Assembly: GCF_000686125.1 (NCBI RefSeq)
Contig: NZ_JMMA01000002.1
Coordinates: 3,286,001-3,350,000, forward strand
Direction of reading: 5' to 3'
DNA from: Ruminococcus sp. NK3A76
GTDB taxonomy: Bacteria; Bacillota; Clostridia; Oscillospirales; Ruminococcaceae
DNA: 64,000 nt
Under the pieces are notes generated by a model. That model searched no databases. It saw only the letters and a program-made list of their open reading frames with translations, and had not been told where the DNA came from. The translations under genes and the position numbers were made by a program. This document shows positions 34,118 through 43,277 of the stretch, in pieces. The first letter of the stretch is position 1, and the number at the start of each line of letters is the position of its first letter.

Positions 34118-34988
34118 TTATAGCACCTTTTCTAAAAACGCCTTGTATATCCCGGCCATTTTGTCGGGTGTTTTCGTGTACATCATGTGCCCTTCGTTTT
34201 GCAGATGTATCTCAGCGCCGCACTGTGCAGCATAGTCCTTTGCGGCCTGCTGCCACGAGAGCGCCTTTACAGGCACTTTCATGTTGCTCACTATCAGACA
34301 CGCAGGGCAGCTGAGCACCCCTGTGCTCTCTGCTTTCAAAGCATTCTCCTCTGCGAGAATGGATTCCTCAAACACAGCCTCGCTCGCAATGTTTTTGTAG
34401 TAGACCTCCTCGTAGGTCTGCTTTTCCTCGGCAGTCAGCTCATCGCCTGTCATCAGCCCCGATGCATTCACCGTCTTGTTTCTAAGCAGCTTATCAAGCA
34501 GCCCACGCTTTGCTATTTTCTGCATCAGCGCTTTTGACTTTGCTGCCATTGCACGCTTTTTCTCGTCAGGTATCTCTTTTGCCTGCGCTTTCATCATGTT
34601 CGGCAGCCCCATGTCTATCCCCAGCACGGCCTTTACTTCATCAGGGTAGGTGTTTGCCCACCATATCGCCTCAAACCCCGAGTAGGAATGCGGCGCAAGT
34701 ATGTAAGGCGGCTCTATCCCCAAAGCCTTTAGCGCCGCCCTGCTCTCGTTGACAAGGTTCTCGACCGTTCTCTTTGTCTTTGCCGCTCCGCTCAGGCCGT
34801 AGCCGGCTTTTTCTACAACGGCTATCCTGTATTCTCCCAAAAAGCCTTCTGTACAGCGGCTTGTATTCAAGCCCCGGACACCCGACGCCCGAGCCTGCCA
34901 TGAATACTATCACAGCCTTGCCCTGCCCCTCGGTGTATATGTTTATCTCAGTCTCTCCTGCCTTGGCAGATGTTCCGTATCTTTTCAT
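34118..34988 (-). pseudogene. Alpha/beta hydrolase split by a frameshift
   Basis: The N-terminal part (from ATG at 34988: GQGKAVIVFMAGSG, then LEYKPLYRRL) and the rest (GEYRIAVVEKAGYGLS, then the nucleophile motif PHSYSGFEA, then NEGHMMYTK with the catalytic His) are in different frames. Together they make one hydrolase of about 290 residues. The break falls at the homopolymer pair TTTTT-GGG (34836-34843 on the plus strand); removing one base restores LYRRLFGEYRIAV. The nucleophile is in SYSG rather than the usual GXSXG first Gly. This is either a real loss, a sequencing error, or frameshifting. Confidence 0.75.
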
Positions 34989-35177
34989 GTCTTCTCTCTT
35001 TTCAGGCAGGCTTTTTTCAGCGTCAGAACGCCGGTAAAAGCCGCTTGCCAATGTTTGCCAAACCTCAATCTTTGCCCCAAATCAAGGGTGTTCGTCATAT
35101 TTATCTAAAAAACCTCCTCTTTGTCATTCCAAAGCTGTTTTTTAAGAGGATAATTTCATTATGTTCATAAATTTTAC

Positions 35178-35206
35178 TTGACGAAATCAATTTTTGCGGT
35201 TATAAT
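35178..35206 (+). promoter_or_regulatory. Promoter of the fatty acid operon
   Basis: TTGACG (35178-35183), a 17-base spacer and TATAAT (35201-35206). The leader to the fabH start is about 136 bases. I see no clear FapR-type or FabT-type operator in it. The rest of the 34989-35348 gap is A/T-rich and holds no gene I can support. Confidence 0.8.
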
Positions 35207-35348
35207 AGTAATGTTATGATGCCAGGAATGCCCGATATCGTTAAATCATATTACAATATGCGGTCAGGCAAGCCCTGCAGATACATTATAACACATTATA
35301 ATTATAATTACAAGAATATTTTAATAAAGGTATTGGAGGAAACAGAAA

Positions 35349-36359
35349 GTGCCGACAAACAACACTTACGGAATACATATCAAGGGCATTGGCAGCTATG
35401 TGCCTGAGCTTATAGCCGATAACGAGATGTTCTCAAAGATAGTTGATACATCTGATGAATGGATAACCCAGCGTACAGGCATCAAGACACGCCATATAAC
35501 AAACGGCGAGCCTAACTACTTCCTCGGCGCTGAGGCTGCAAAGAAGGCTGTAGCTGATGCGGGCATAAAGGCAGAGGATATCGACCTTATAATAGTTTCT
35601 ACCTGTACGCCCGATTTCTATACCCCCTCCGAGGCAGCCCTTATCCAGCGTGAGATAGGCGCGATAGGCTCTATGGCGATAGATATCAACTGCGCCTGCA
35701 CAGGCTTTGACTACGGCCTTGATATGGCAAAGCGCTACCTCCAGAGCGAGGACGGCGTAGATACCGTGCTTTTGGTCGCTACTGAGGAGCTTTCAAAGTT
35801 TGTTGACTATACCGACCGTTCGAGCTGTATCCTTTTCGGCGACGGTGCTGCTGCATTCGTGCTTGAAAGAAATAAGGATACCCTCTGGTCGTCCTACCTC
35901 GGAGCAGACGGGTCAGGTGCAAAATTCCTCGTTTCCCGTGCTCTTAAGAGCGAGAACGTCTTCCGTACCAATAAGGAAGATTTCGATATGGCAATGCCGC
36001 AGACAAAGGATCATTTCTTTGCTCAGGACGGTAAGGAGGTCTATAAGTTCGCTACCCGTGCGCTCCCCGATGCAGTGCTCCACGCCTGCGAAAAGGCCGG
36101 CATGACCCCTGACGAGCTTGACTGTATAGTTCCTCACCAGGCAAATGTAAGAATTATAGAGACCGCCGCTAAGAACCTCGGCGTGTCTATGGATAAAATG
36201 GTAGTTTATATCGACCGCTACGGCAATACCTCCTCGGCATCTATCCCGATTGCATTCTGCGACGCAGTGGCCGAGGGCAGGATAAAGCGTGGCGATAAGG
36301 TCTGCTTTGTCGGCTTCGGCGGCGGCCTTACCTTCGCAGCGGTTATATTTGAATACTGA
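35349..36359 (+). CDS. fabH: Beta-ketoacyl-ACP synthase III
   Basis: 336 residues from a GTG start with a GGAGGAAAC ribosome site. Catalytic triad: Cys in DINCACTGFDYG (about 116), His in VPHQANVRI (about 262), Asn in DRYGNTSSASIP (about 292). It starts fatty acid synthesis by condensing acyl-CoA with malonyl-ACP. First gene of the long operon. Confidence 0.93.
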   Translation: MPTNNTYGIHIKGIGSYVPELIADNEMFSKIVDTSDEWITQRTGIKTRHITNGEPNYFLGAEAAKKAVADAGIKAEDIDLIIVSTCTPDFYTPSEAALIQREIGAIGSMAIDINCACTGFDYGLDMAKRYLQSEDGVDTVLLVATEELSKFVDYTDRSSCILFGDGAAAFVLERNKDTLWSSYLGADGSGAKFLVSRALKSENVFRTNKEDFDMAMPQTKDHFFAQDGKEVYKFATRALPDAVLHACEKAGMTPDELDCIVPHQANVRIIETAAKNLGVSMDKMVVYIDRYGNTSSASIPIAFCDAVAEGRIKRGDKVCFVGFGGGLTFAAVIFEY

Positions 36360-36360
36360 T

Positions 36361-36768
36361 ATGGATATAAAGTATTTCCCCGACAGGCAGAGCACAGAGC
36401 AGCTGCTTTTGGCAAATGAGCCTGTGCTGGTGCTGGTGTCCTTTGACGGAAAAGACGTGATAGTGGGCGATATCGACAGATATTTGGAGCACCATATACT
36501 CCTTGCCGAGGCAGGACACGACAGCAGAGATACTGATAAATACTTCCGCCTTGTCGCCGACGGCGAGGGCGCTGACTGGACGTTTGTCTGCCCGCCCGAC
36601 TATAAGGGCATAGACGATAAGCAGCGCCGTATCGAGTGCTTCTATAAAGACGGGCTTTCCGTGTGTGCCGATGCTCTCAGGGCGATAGGCATAGAAGGCG
36701 AGATACAGATCTCTGAACGCTATAAACGTCACTTCGACTTTATGAACGACCAGACATCGGGTAAATGA
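36361..36768 (+). CDS. Small protein of unknown function in the fatty acid operon
   Basis: 135 residues from the ATG at 36361, one base after the fabH stop. It is soluble and acidic with no membrane segment. The motif VCPPDYKGIDDKQRRIECFYKDGLS is striking but I do not recognise a family. Tight coupling to fabH and to the next gene (one base apart) implies co-translation. Confidence 0.7.
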   Translation: MDIKYFPDRQSTEQLLLANEPVLVLVSFDGKDVIVGDIDRYLEHHILLAEAGHDSRDTDKYFRLVADGEGADWTFVCPPDYKGIDDKQRRIECFYKDGLSVCADALRAIGIEGEIQISERYKRHFDFMNDQTSGK

Positions 36769-36769
36769 T

Positions 36770-37453
36770 ATGGCATCACGAGTTATACACCTGGCAGTTG
36801 CTCACGAACTTGTAAAAAGGCTCGGTATAGATGATACAGAGCGCTTTTATTTCGGGCACGTCCTGCCTGATATGATCCTCGGCGAGTATGAATACCGCCT
36901 TAAGACAAAGAAAGCCACCCACTTTTATACGCTCCTGCCAAACGGCCGCAAGACCTATGATTTTTTGCGGTTTTATGATGAGTATAGGGATAAGCTCGGC
37001 GATATGCTCTATCTCGGCTACTATGTCCATCTGATAGAGGATAATATCTTCCGCCAGTACCTTTACTATAAGGTCGGCCTGCTCTACAGGCGTGGGCAGA
37101 AAGAGCTGCTCGATGAGCTTTATGCCGATTATCACCTGCTGAATCCGCTCCTCAGAGAGCGATATGATATCACCCTGCCGGCAGTGCCGGAGGGTATTGA
37201 GAGCGAGCCTGTGTTTAAACGCTTTGAGTTTATGATGAGCGACTGGCTTGATGATATGAAAAGCGACCTCACGGAACACCCTGACGGCGAGCTTCTGCAC
37301 TTTACAAAAGAGCTTATATTTGAGTTTATAGACGAGTGCGCAGATGTCATAACCAAAGAGGTCAAAGCACTTGGCAGGGGAGAGCACTTCCTCACATTAG
37401 ATGATTATTCGATAGAGAACTATAACTCTACTAAAGATAATAAAGGAGAATAA
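36770..37453 (+). CDS. Possible zinc-dependent phospholipase C-like protein
   Basis: 227 residues, helical, no signal peptide. Histidine and aspartate positions (ASRVIHLAVAHEL; GHVLPDM; ATHFYTLLP; GYYVHLIEDNIFR) resemble the metal ligands of the zinc-dependent phospholipase C / S1-P1 nuclease fold found in many cytosolic clostridial proteins. It lies between fabH and fabK, so a lipid link is plausible but unproven. Confidence 0.5.
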   Translation: MASRVIHLAVAHELVKRLGIDDTERFYFGHVLPDMILGEYEYRLKTKKATHFYTLLPNGRKTYDFLRFYDEYRDKLGDMLYLGYYVHLIEDNIFRQYLYYKVGLLYRRGQKELLDELYADYHLLNPLLRERYDITLPAVPEGIESEPVFKRFEFMMSDWLDDMKSDLTEHPDGELLHFTKELIFEFIDECADVITKEVKALGRGEHFLTLDDYSIENYNSTKDNKGE

Positions 37454-37457
37454 GAGC

Positions 37458-38396
37458 ATGAATATCCAGACAACACGAGTAACAGAGCTTTTAGGCATCA
37501 AGTACCCGATAATCCAGGGCGGTATGGCATGGATAGCAGAGCATACGCTCGCATCTGCCGTGTCAAATGCAGGCGGCCTCGGCCTTATAGCAGGCGGCAG
37601 CGCACCGATAGACTATCTCCGTGAGCAGATAAGGCTCACAAAGGCAGCAGTCGGCGATAAGCCCTTCGGCGTGAATATAATGCTCATGTCACCCAATGCA
37701 GAAGACCTCGCACAGCTCGTTATCGACGAGGGCGTTCCGGTAGTCACAACAGGTGCAGGCAACCCCGGCAAGTTCATGGCTGCATGGAAGGAAGCAGGCA
37801 TCAAGGTGATACCCGTTATCCCCTCAGTAGCTCTTGCAAAGAGAATGGAGCGTGCAGGCGCAGACGCTGTAGTTGCAGAGGGCACAGAGAGCGGCGGCCA
37901 TATCGGCGAGAATACCACAATGTGCCTTGTTCCGCAGGTCGTAGATGCTCTTGAGATACCCGTTATCGCAGCAGGCGGTATAGCAGACGGCAGAGGTATA
38001 GCCGCTGCATTCATGCTCGGCGCAGAGGGCGTTCAGCTCGGCACAAGGTTCTTGGCAGCCGATGAATGCCAGATACACCCCACATATAAAGAGCTCGTAG
38101 TAGGTGCAAAAGACACCGACAGTATAGTAACAGGCAGAACGACAGGCCACCCCTGCCGCAATGTCAAGACAAAGTTCTCAAAGCGCCTCGCAAGCGGTGA
38201 AATGAACGGCACTCTTACCCCCGATGAGTTTGAAAAGATAACCCTCGGGTCTTTAAGAAAGGCTGTTCAGGACGGCAATCTGGAGGAGGGCTCCTTCCTT
38301 TGCGGCGCTATAGCAGGCCTTGTTAAAAAGACCGAGCCTGCTAAGGATATGATAGAGGAAATGTTCACTCAGGCTCAGGAGATTCTCGCTAAGTGA
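37458..38396 (+). CDS. fabK: FMN-dependent enoyl-ACP reductase II
   Basis: 312 residues. The NPD/FabK TIM barrel: GIKYPIIQGGMAWIA (13-27), FGVNIML, VPVVTTGAGNP, EGTESGGHIGENTT with the catalytic His (about 144-150), and VIAAGGIADGRGIAAA for phosphate binding. It performs the last reduction of each elongation round in place of FabI. An AAAGGAG ribosome site precedes it. Its stop overlaps the next start. Confidence 0.92.
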   Translation: MNIQTTRVTELLGIKYPIIQGGMAWIAEHTLASAVSNAGGLGLIAGGSAPIDYLREQIRLTKAAVGDKPFGVNIMLMSPNAEDLAQLVIDEGVPVVTTGAGNPGKFMAAWKEAGIKVIPVIPSVALAKRMERAGADAVVAEGTESGGHIGENTTMCLVPQVVDALEIPVIAAGGIADGRGIAAAFMLGAEGVQLGTRFLAADECQIHPTYKELVVGAKDTDSIVTGRTTGHPCRNVKTKFSKRLASGEMNGTLTPDEFEKITLGSLRKAVQDGNLEEGSFLCGAIAGLVKKTEPAKDMIEEMFTQAQEILAK

Positions 38397-39118
38397 GCGA
38401 GCAGCCTGCTGCAAAAAAGCGCATACGCCTGACCAAAGTGCATATCATCGCCCTTGCGGTGATAGCTATGCTGAGTGCATTGTGGTATGTGCTTCTGGGC
38501 GACTTAAAGCTGCTTTTGGTTTCGACTATACTTTTCTGCTTGTGGGGCTTTTCAAAGAAGTCGGGCAGGAATGTTATCCTGCTGATACTTGCAACGGCTA
38601 TGACACTGTGGCTCGGTCTCGGCATAGCGCCCCTTTCGGTAAGCTCTCAGACCCTTTGGAAATATCCCTTTCAGAGGGCATACATAGGGCTTTATCAAAA
38701 CATAGCGGAGCCCGATTGGTTCCCGGATTTTGCAGGTGATGTAAAGGGCGGCTATGAATTTGACTATATGGCATCTATGCTGCAGGGCACAGGCCATTAC
38801 AGCGTGTATTTTGAGACTGACGGGGAGACTGTCAAGCGCTATGTGCAAGACTTCTCAAAGCAGGCGAAATACAGCTTTACCTTTGCAGAATATGCCGCTT
38901 CCAAAAGAACGTCAGACGCTCCGGCAGGCACAAAGCAAGAGCAAAAAAACAGCATCGGCGATATATCAATGTATGTCGGCTCAAGATATGACGGCTGCTC
39001 ATCGGCTGATGTTCAGGTATATGTGCTCGAAACGAACTTTGACTTCAACCACCCCCATACCTCGGCGGTGATGATAGATAAAAATAACAACACAGTGTTT
39101 CTTTCACGGCTCGGATAA
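38393..39118 (+). CDS. Membrane protein of unknown function
   Basis: 241 residues from a GTG start that overlaps the fabK stop by 4 bases. Three membrane helices in the first third (about 16-35, 38-53, 58-80) are followed by an extracytoplasmic or cytosolic domain of about 150 residues with no recognised motif. It is inserted in the fatty acid operon between fabK and the GDSL lipoprotein. Confidence 0.65.
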   Translation: MSEQPAAKKRIRLTKVHIIALAVIAMLSALWYVLLGDLKLLLVSTILFCLWGFSKKSGRNVILLILATAMTLWLGLGIAPLSVSSQTLWKYPFQRAYIGLYQNIAEPDWFPDFAGDVKGGYEFDYMASMLQGTGHYSVYFETDGETVKRYVQDFSKQAKYSFTFAEYAASKRTSDAPAGTKQEQKNSIGDISMYVGSRYDGCSSADVQVYVLETNFDFNHPHTSAVMIDKNNNTVFLSRLG

Positions 39119-39136
39119 TTATAAAGGAGAAGACTT

Positions 39137-39985
39137 ATGAAAAAACTCAGCATTATCACAGCATCCGTCCTTGCGGCGGCAGCAGTTCTCACAGGCTGTA
39201 ACGATTCATCATCAAGTGTTACGAGCGTTGACAGCAGCGCTGAGATAAAGCTCGACACAGGCTCTGCCGCAGACAGCAGCAGCGAGGAGGAAACAGCTCC
39301 TACATATAAGAGCATAAAGCTCATGACCTGCGGCGACTCGATAACCGACGGCTTTTGGCTAGAGGGCGGCTACAGGAAGTTCCTCTGCGACAAGCTGGAG
39401 GAGAACGGGCTCTCGCAGTATGTTGACTTCGTGGGCAGCAAAAAGGGCGGCGAGTGCTATGATAACGAGCACGAGGGCTACACAGGCTGGTCGATAGACA
39501 GGATAGAGGAGTCGATAACAGGCTCACGCATGGGCGTTTCAAACATTCTGCCAAAGAGGATAGAGAAGTTCCAGCCTGATGTGGTAACGCTTATGATAGG
39601 CACGAACGATATTCTCTCAAACTATGAGCTCGACACGGCGGGCGACAGGCTCTCGGCACTCATAGATGCTATGCTTGAAAAAATGCCCGAGGGCTCGGTG
39701 CTTTTCCTTGCCACCCTGCCTGATATGGACGCCACGAACAACACATATATCGACAAGGACACCTTCACGGTAGAGTATATGGATAAATGCATATCCGATT
39801 ACAACTACATGGTAAAGGGACTTGTTGACAAGAAAAAGCAGGAGGGCAAGAACATAAGGCTCGCAGACGTGAGCACAGTTTTGGTCAAGTCAGACCTCTA
39901 CGACGGCGTTCACCCGAGCGAGGAGGGCTATAAGAAGCTCGCCGATTTCTGGTATGATACTATCACAGCATATATGGCTGAATAA
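39137..39985 (+). CDS. GDSL/SGNH esterase lipoprotein
   Basis: 282 residues. A lipoprotein signal with lipobox VLTGC (Cys21) is followed by a Ser/Asp-rich linker (22-55) and an SGNH hydrolase domain: TCGDSITDGF (catalytic Ser), EGYTGWSID, LMIGTNDIL (Asn) and YDGVHPSEEG (Asp-His). This arrangement is like CE3-type acetylxylan esterases, which remove acetyl groups from plant xylan at the cell surface. Its presence inside a fatty acid operon is odd. The substrate is not proven. Confidence 0.85.
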   Translation: MKKLSIITASVLAAAAVLTGCNDSSSSVTSVDSSAEIKLDTGSAADSSSEEETAPTYKSIKLMTCGDSITDGFWLEGGYRKFLCDKLEENGLSQYVDFVGSKKGGECYDNEHEGYTGWSIDRIEESITGSRMGVSNILPKRIEKFQPDVVTLMIGTNDILSNYELDTAGDRLSALIDAMLEKMPEGSVLFLATLPDMDATNNTYIDKDTFTVEYMDKCISDYNYMVKGLVDKKKQEGKNIRLADVSTVLVKSDLYDGVHPSEEGYKKLADFWYDTITAYMAE

Positions 39986-40024
39986 CAGACTATTCGACAA
40001 AAAGAAAAAACGGAGGAAAAAATC

Positions 40025-40759
40025 ATGGCAACAGCACTTATAACAGGCTCGGCAAGAGGTATCGGTGCGGCAATAGCACTCAGACTTGCCAAGGACGGCT
40101 ACGACATCGCTCTTAACGACATCAGCGAAAAGAGCTTTGAGGATAACGACATCGTTGAAAAGATAAAGGCAACAGGTGTCGAGTGCGAGGTCTTCATCTG
40201 CGACGTATCCAACTTTGAGCAGGTGGAAAAGACAGTCAAGGACGTAAAGGAGCGCTTCGGCAGCATCGACGTGCTGGTAAACAACGCCGGCATCACCCGT
40301 GACGGCCTTCTTGCAAGAATGAGCGAGGAGCAGTACGACACAGTCATCGCTGTAAACCAGAAGAGCGTGTTCAATATGTGCCGTTTCGCAGGCGCTGTTA
40401 TGATGCGTCAGAAGTCGGGCAGGATAATCAATCTTGCATCAGTTGCAGGCCTTTACGGCAACCCCGGCCAGATGAACTATTCAGCAACAAAGGCTGCTAT
40501 CATCGGCATGACAAAGACAGTAGCCAAGGAGCTCGGCTCCCGTGGGATAACCTGCAACGCAGTTGCCCCCGGCTTTATAAAGACCCCCATGACCGACAAG
40601 CTCACAGATGAGCAGAAGGCTGCTATGCTTAACCAGATAGCTATGAAGCGCTTTGGTGAGGTAGACGATATAGCAGGTGTTGTTTCCTTCCTTGCATCCA
40701 AGGATGCAGCTTATGTGACCGGCCAGGTCATCGAGATATCCGGCGGAATAATGATGTAG
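40025..40759 (+). CDS. fabG: 3-oxoacyl-ACP reductase
   Basis: 244 residues. NADPH loop TGSARGIGAAIAL (7-19), NNAGITRDG, the catalytic Ser in NLASVAG and YSATKAAI with Tyr and Lys (about 153-157), then the PGFIKTPMTD cap. It reduces 3-oxoacyl-ACP in elongation. A CGGAGGA ribosome site precedes it. Confidence 0.94.
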   Translation: MATALITGSARGIGAAIALRLAKDGYDIALNDISEKSFEDNDIVEKIKATGVECEVFICDVSNFEQVEKTVKDVKERFGSIDVLVNNAGITRDGLLARMSEEQYDTVIAVNQKSVFNMCRFAGAVMMRQKSGRIINLASVAGLYGNPGQMNYSATKAAIIGMTKTVAKELGSRGITCNAVAPGFIKTPMTDKLTDEQKAAMLNQIAMKRFGEVDDIAGVVSFLASKDAAYVTGQVIEISGGIMM

Positions 40760-40924
40760 TCGCTTAATGCCTTCGGCATCAAGCACTAAGTTTCGTTTCG
40801 GCTTTGAAAAGCCGATCTCGCAAAGCGAGACCACGGAACCTGCCGCAGCAGACAAAGGGCACCTGCGGCATTAAGCATCAAACAAAACTAAAAGATTATA
40901 AATACTTATTAAGGAGCACTATAT
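40760..40924 (+). repeat. Nested hairpins between fabG and fabF
   Basis: An outer inverted repeat CTTAATGCC (about 40763) / GGCATTAAG (about 40867) encloses smaller hairpins: ATGCCTTCGGCAT, TCGGCTTTGAAAAGCCGA and TCTCGCAAAGCGAGA. The whole would fold as a branched RNA within the operon transcript. An AAGGAGC ribosome site follows for fabF. Confidence 0.6.
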
Positions 40925-42163
40925 ATGAGCAGAAGAGTAGTTATAACAGGAATGGGCACAGTAAATCCCCTCGGCAAGAACGTTGAGGAATACTGGGAGA
41001 ATATCAAGGCAAACAAGCTGGGCGTTTCCTACATCGACCAGTTCGATACATCTGATTTCCCCGTAAAGATAGTTGGCGCTGTCAAGGACTTTGACCCGAG
41101 CGAATACATCGACAAGAAGGAAGCCAAGAGACTTGACCGCTTTACTCAGTTTGCAACAGTTGCAGCAAAGCAGGCGCTCGCTCAGGCAGGAACTGACTTT
41201 TCCGACATAGTTCCTTTCCGTGCAGGCGTTATAATAGGCGTAGGCATCGGCGGCCTTAACATGACAGAGGCCGAGGTGACAAAGTTCAACGAGAAGCCCG
41301 ATAAGGTATCGGTGTTCTTTATCCCTATGATGATAGGCAATATGGCAGCAGGCACAGTTGCTATGCAGACAGGCTTCAAGGGAGATAATTTCTGCACCAC
41401 GACTGCCTGTGCATCGGCTACTCACGCAATAGGCGAGGCTTTCCGCAAGATAAAGGACGGCTACCTCGATGTAGCTCTCTGCGGCGGTTCCGAAGCCTGC
41501 ATTTCACGCTTTGCATTAAGCGGCTTTAACAATATGAAGGCTCTTTCCCGTGCCGAGAAGCTGGAGGAGGCTTCCACTCCGTTTGACCTGAACCGTCAGG
41601 GCTTTGTGCTCGGCGAGGGCGCAGGCGTTCTCTGCCTGGAGGAGTACGAGCACGCAAAAGCAAGGGGCGCAAACATCATCGCTGAGATAGCAGGCTACGG
41701 CGCAACAGGCGATGCTTACCACATGACAAGCCCCTCACCCACAGGCGAGGCTGCTGCATACGCTATGAAGTGTGCATACGAGGAAGCAGGCCTTAAGCCG
41801 GAGGAGGTAAACTACATAAACGCTCACGGCACATCTACAGGCCTTAATGACAAGTACGAGACAACAGCTATCAAGCTCGCTCTCGGTGAGGAGGCTGCAA
41901 GAAAGACAGTCATCAACTCCACCAAGAGCATGATAGGCCACCTGCTCGGCGCTGCCGGCGGTGTTGAGGCTATAGTCACAGCTCTTTCGGTAAAGGAAGG
42001 CTTTATCCACAGGACTCTCGGCTACAAGACCCCCGACCCCGAGTGTGACCTCGACTATGCAACAGATGCAAACAGACACGTCGATATCAAGGGTGCGCTC
42101 TCAAACTCCCTCGGCTTCGGCGGCCACAATGCAACTATCTGCATCAAGAAATACGAGGGCTGA
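40925..42163 (+). CDS. fabF: Beta-ketoacyl-ACP synthase II
   Basis: 412 residues. Active-site Cys in TTACASATHAIG (about 162), His in NAHGTSTGLND (about 302), and His in SMIGHLLGAAGG (about 339). It elongates acyl-ACP chains with malonyl-ACP. Usual length for FabF. Confidence 0.94.
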   Translation: MSRRVVITGMGTVNPLGKNVEEYWENIKANKLGVSYIDQFDTSDFPVKIVGAVKDFDPSEYIDKKEAKRLDRFTQFATVAAKQALAQAGTDFSDIVPFRAGVIIGVGIGGLNMTEAEVTKFNEKPDKVSVFFIPMMIGNMAAGTVAMQTGFKGDNFCTTTACASATHAIGEAFRKIKDGYLDVALCGGSEACISRFALSGFNNMKALSRAEKLEEASTPFDLNRQGFVLGEGAGVLCLEEYEHAKARGANIIAEIAGYGATGDAYHMTSPSPTGEAAAYAMKCAYEEAGLKPEEVNYINAHGTSTGLNDKYETTAIKLALGEEAARKTVINSTKSMIGHLLGAAGGVEAIVTALSVKEGFIHRTLGYKTPDPECDLDYATDANRHVDIKGALSNSLGFGGHNATICIKKYEG

Positions 42164-42231
42164 TTTTATAGAACAAGTGTTCCACGTAGAACATTCATTA
42201 AAATATACGTAAATACAAGGAGAAAAGCTAT

Positions 42232-42711
42232 ATGGCAAAGTTTGATCTTGATTTTACATTCGAGAATATCGAAAAGCTCGCAGATCTTGTAAACGGCAAG
42301 GAGCTTTCGGAAATAGCAATTGAAGACCAGAACGGCAACAAGCTGACTATCAAGGGCAAGAAATGTCCTCCGCCCCCTCCGCCGATGCCGCCTATGGGTA
42401 TGCCGGCTGTTCAGGGCGTTATGCCCGCACCGCAGGCAGCTCCTGCTGATGTGAAGGCCGCAGCTCCCACAGTATCCGGCAAGGAAGCTAAGGCACCTAT
42501 CGTCGGCACATTCTATGCCTCTCCCTCGCCTGATTCGGCACCGTTCGTTTCGGTGGGCGACAAGGTTAAGAAGGGTGATGTTATCTACATCATCGAGAGC
42601 ATGAAGGTAATGAGCGAGATAACCTCCGATTTTGACGGCGTAGTCAAGGAGATACTCGTTTCAAACGGCGACAGCGTTGAGTTTGACCAGACGGTCATGA
42701 TAATCGGGTAA
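42232..42711 (+). CDS. accB: Biotin carboxyl carrier protein of acetyl-CoA carboxylase
   Basis: 159 residues. An N-terminal domain (1-45), a Pro/Ala-rich linker (46-80, PPPPPPMPPMGMP) and a biotinyl domain (about 84-159) with the biotin-acceptor Lys in IESMKVMSEI (Ser replaces the usual Ala before Met). It carries the carboxybiotin between AccC and AccD-AccA. A modular repeat lies between it and fabZ. Confidence 0.93.
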   Translation: MAKFDLDFTFENIEKLADLVNGKELSEIAIEDQNGNKLTIKGKKCPPPPPPMPPMGMPAVQGVMPAPQAAPADVKAAAPTVSGKEAKAPIVGTFYASPSPDSAPFVSVGDKVKKGDVIYIIESMKVMSEITSDFDGVVKEILVSNGDSVEFDQTVMIIG

Positions 42712-42723
42712 AACCGATCATCA

Positions 42724-42798
42724 CAGGTAACAGGTTACAGGTAACAGGTAACAGGTGAGGTATCCGCCTTTGGCGGATAATATGCCCGTTCGGGCGTT
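42724..42798 (+). repeat. Modular intergenic repeat inside the fatty acid operon
   Basis: Four to five AACAGGT heptamers are followed by GAGGTATCCGCCTTTGGCGG and AATATGCCCGTTCGGGC. The part order matches 10257-10320. It sits between accB and fabZ and would be transcribed with them. Confidence 0.7.
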
Positions 42799-42818
42799 AT
42801 ATAAGAGAGGTTTTTATT

Positions 42819-43250
42819 ATGGCAGTAGTTCTTGACAAGGAGCAGATAAAGGAAATAATCCCGCACAGAGACCCGTTTTTACTGATAGACGAGGTAAACG
42901 AGCTCGAAGTCGGCAAAAGGGTAAAGGCAACAAAATACATAAAGGCTGAGGATTTCTGGTTCAAGGGGCATTTCCCTGAGTACCCCGTTACTCCCGGCGT
43001 GCTCATGGTAGAGATGTGCGCTCAGGCAGGTGCGGTTGCACTGCTTGCTATGGACGAGAACAAGGGCAAGATAGGCTTTTTCGGCGGCATCAACAACTGC
43101 AAGTTCCGCAGGCAGGTAGTGCCGGGTGACAAGCTCGACATCGAGGTCGAGATAATCAAGGTAAAGGGACCTATCGGTGTCGGCAAGGCAGTAGCCTCTG
43201 TTGACGGCCAGAAGGCAGTTTCGGCGGAGATAACATTTGCGATAAAGTGA
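42819..43250 (+). CDS. fabZ: 3-hydroxyacyl-ACP dehydratase
   Basis: 143 residues, single hot-dog fold. IPHRDPFLLIDEV at the N terminus, catalytic His in FKGHFPEYPVTPGVLMVE (about 49) and Glu in the same motif (about 63). It removes water from 3-hydroxyacyl-ACP. Confidence 0.94.
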   Translation: MAVVLDKEQIKEIIPHRDPFLLIDEVNELEVGKRVKATKYIKAEDFWFKGHFPEYPVTPGVLMVEMCAQAGAVALLAMDENKGKIGFFGGINNCKFRRQVVPGDKLDIEVEIIKVKGPIGVGKAVASVDGQKAVSAEITFAIK

Positions 43251-43277
43251 TTCTTACTGTAAAGGTGAAGGAATAGT

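Noticed and set aside
42171-42193. GAACAAGTGTTCCACGTAGAAC between fabF and accB, considered as an operator
   Set aside because: It is a short imperfect palindrome, not at a promoter, and not repeated at fabH or fabD.
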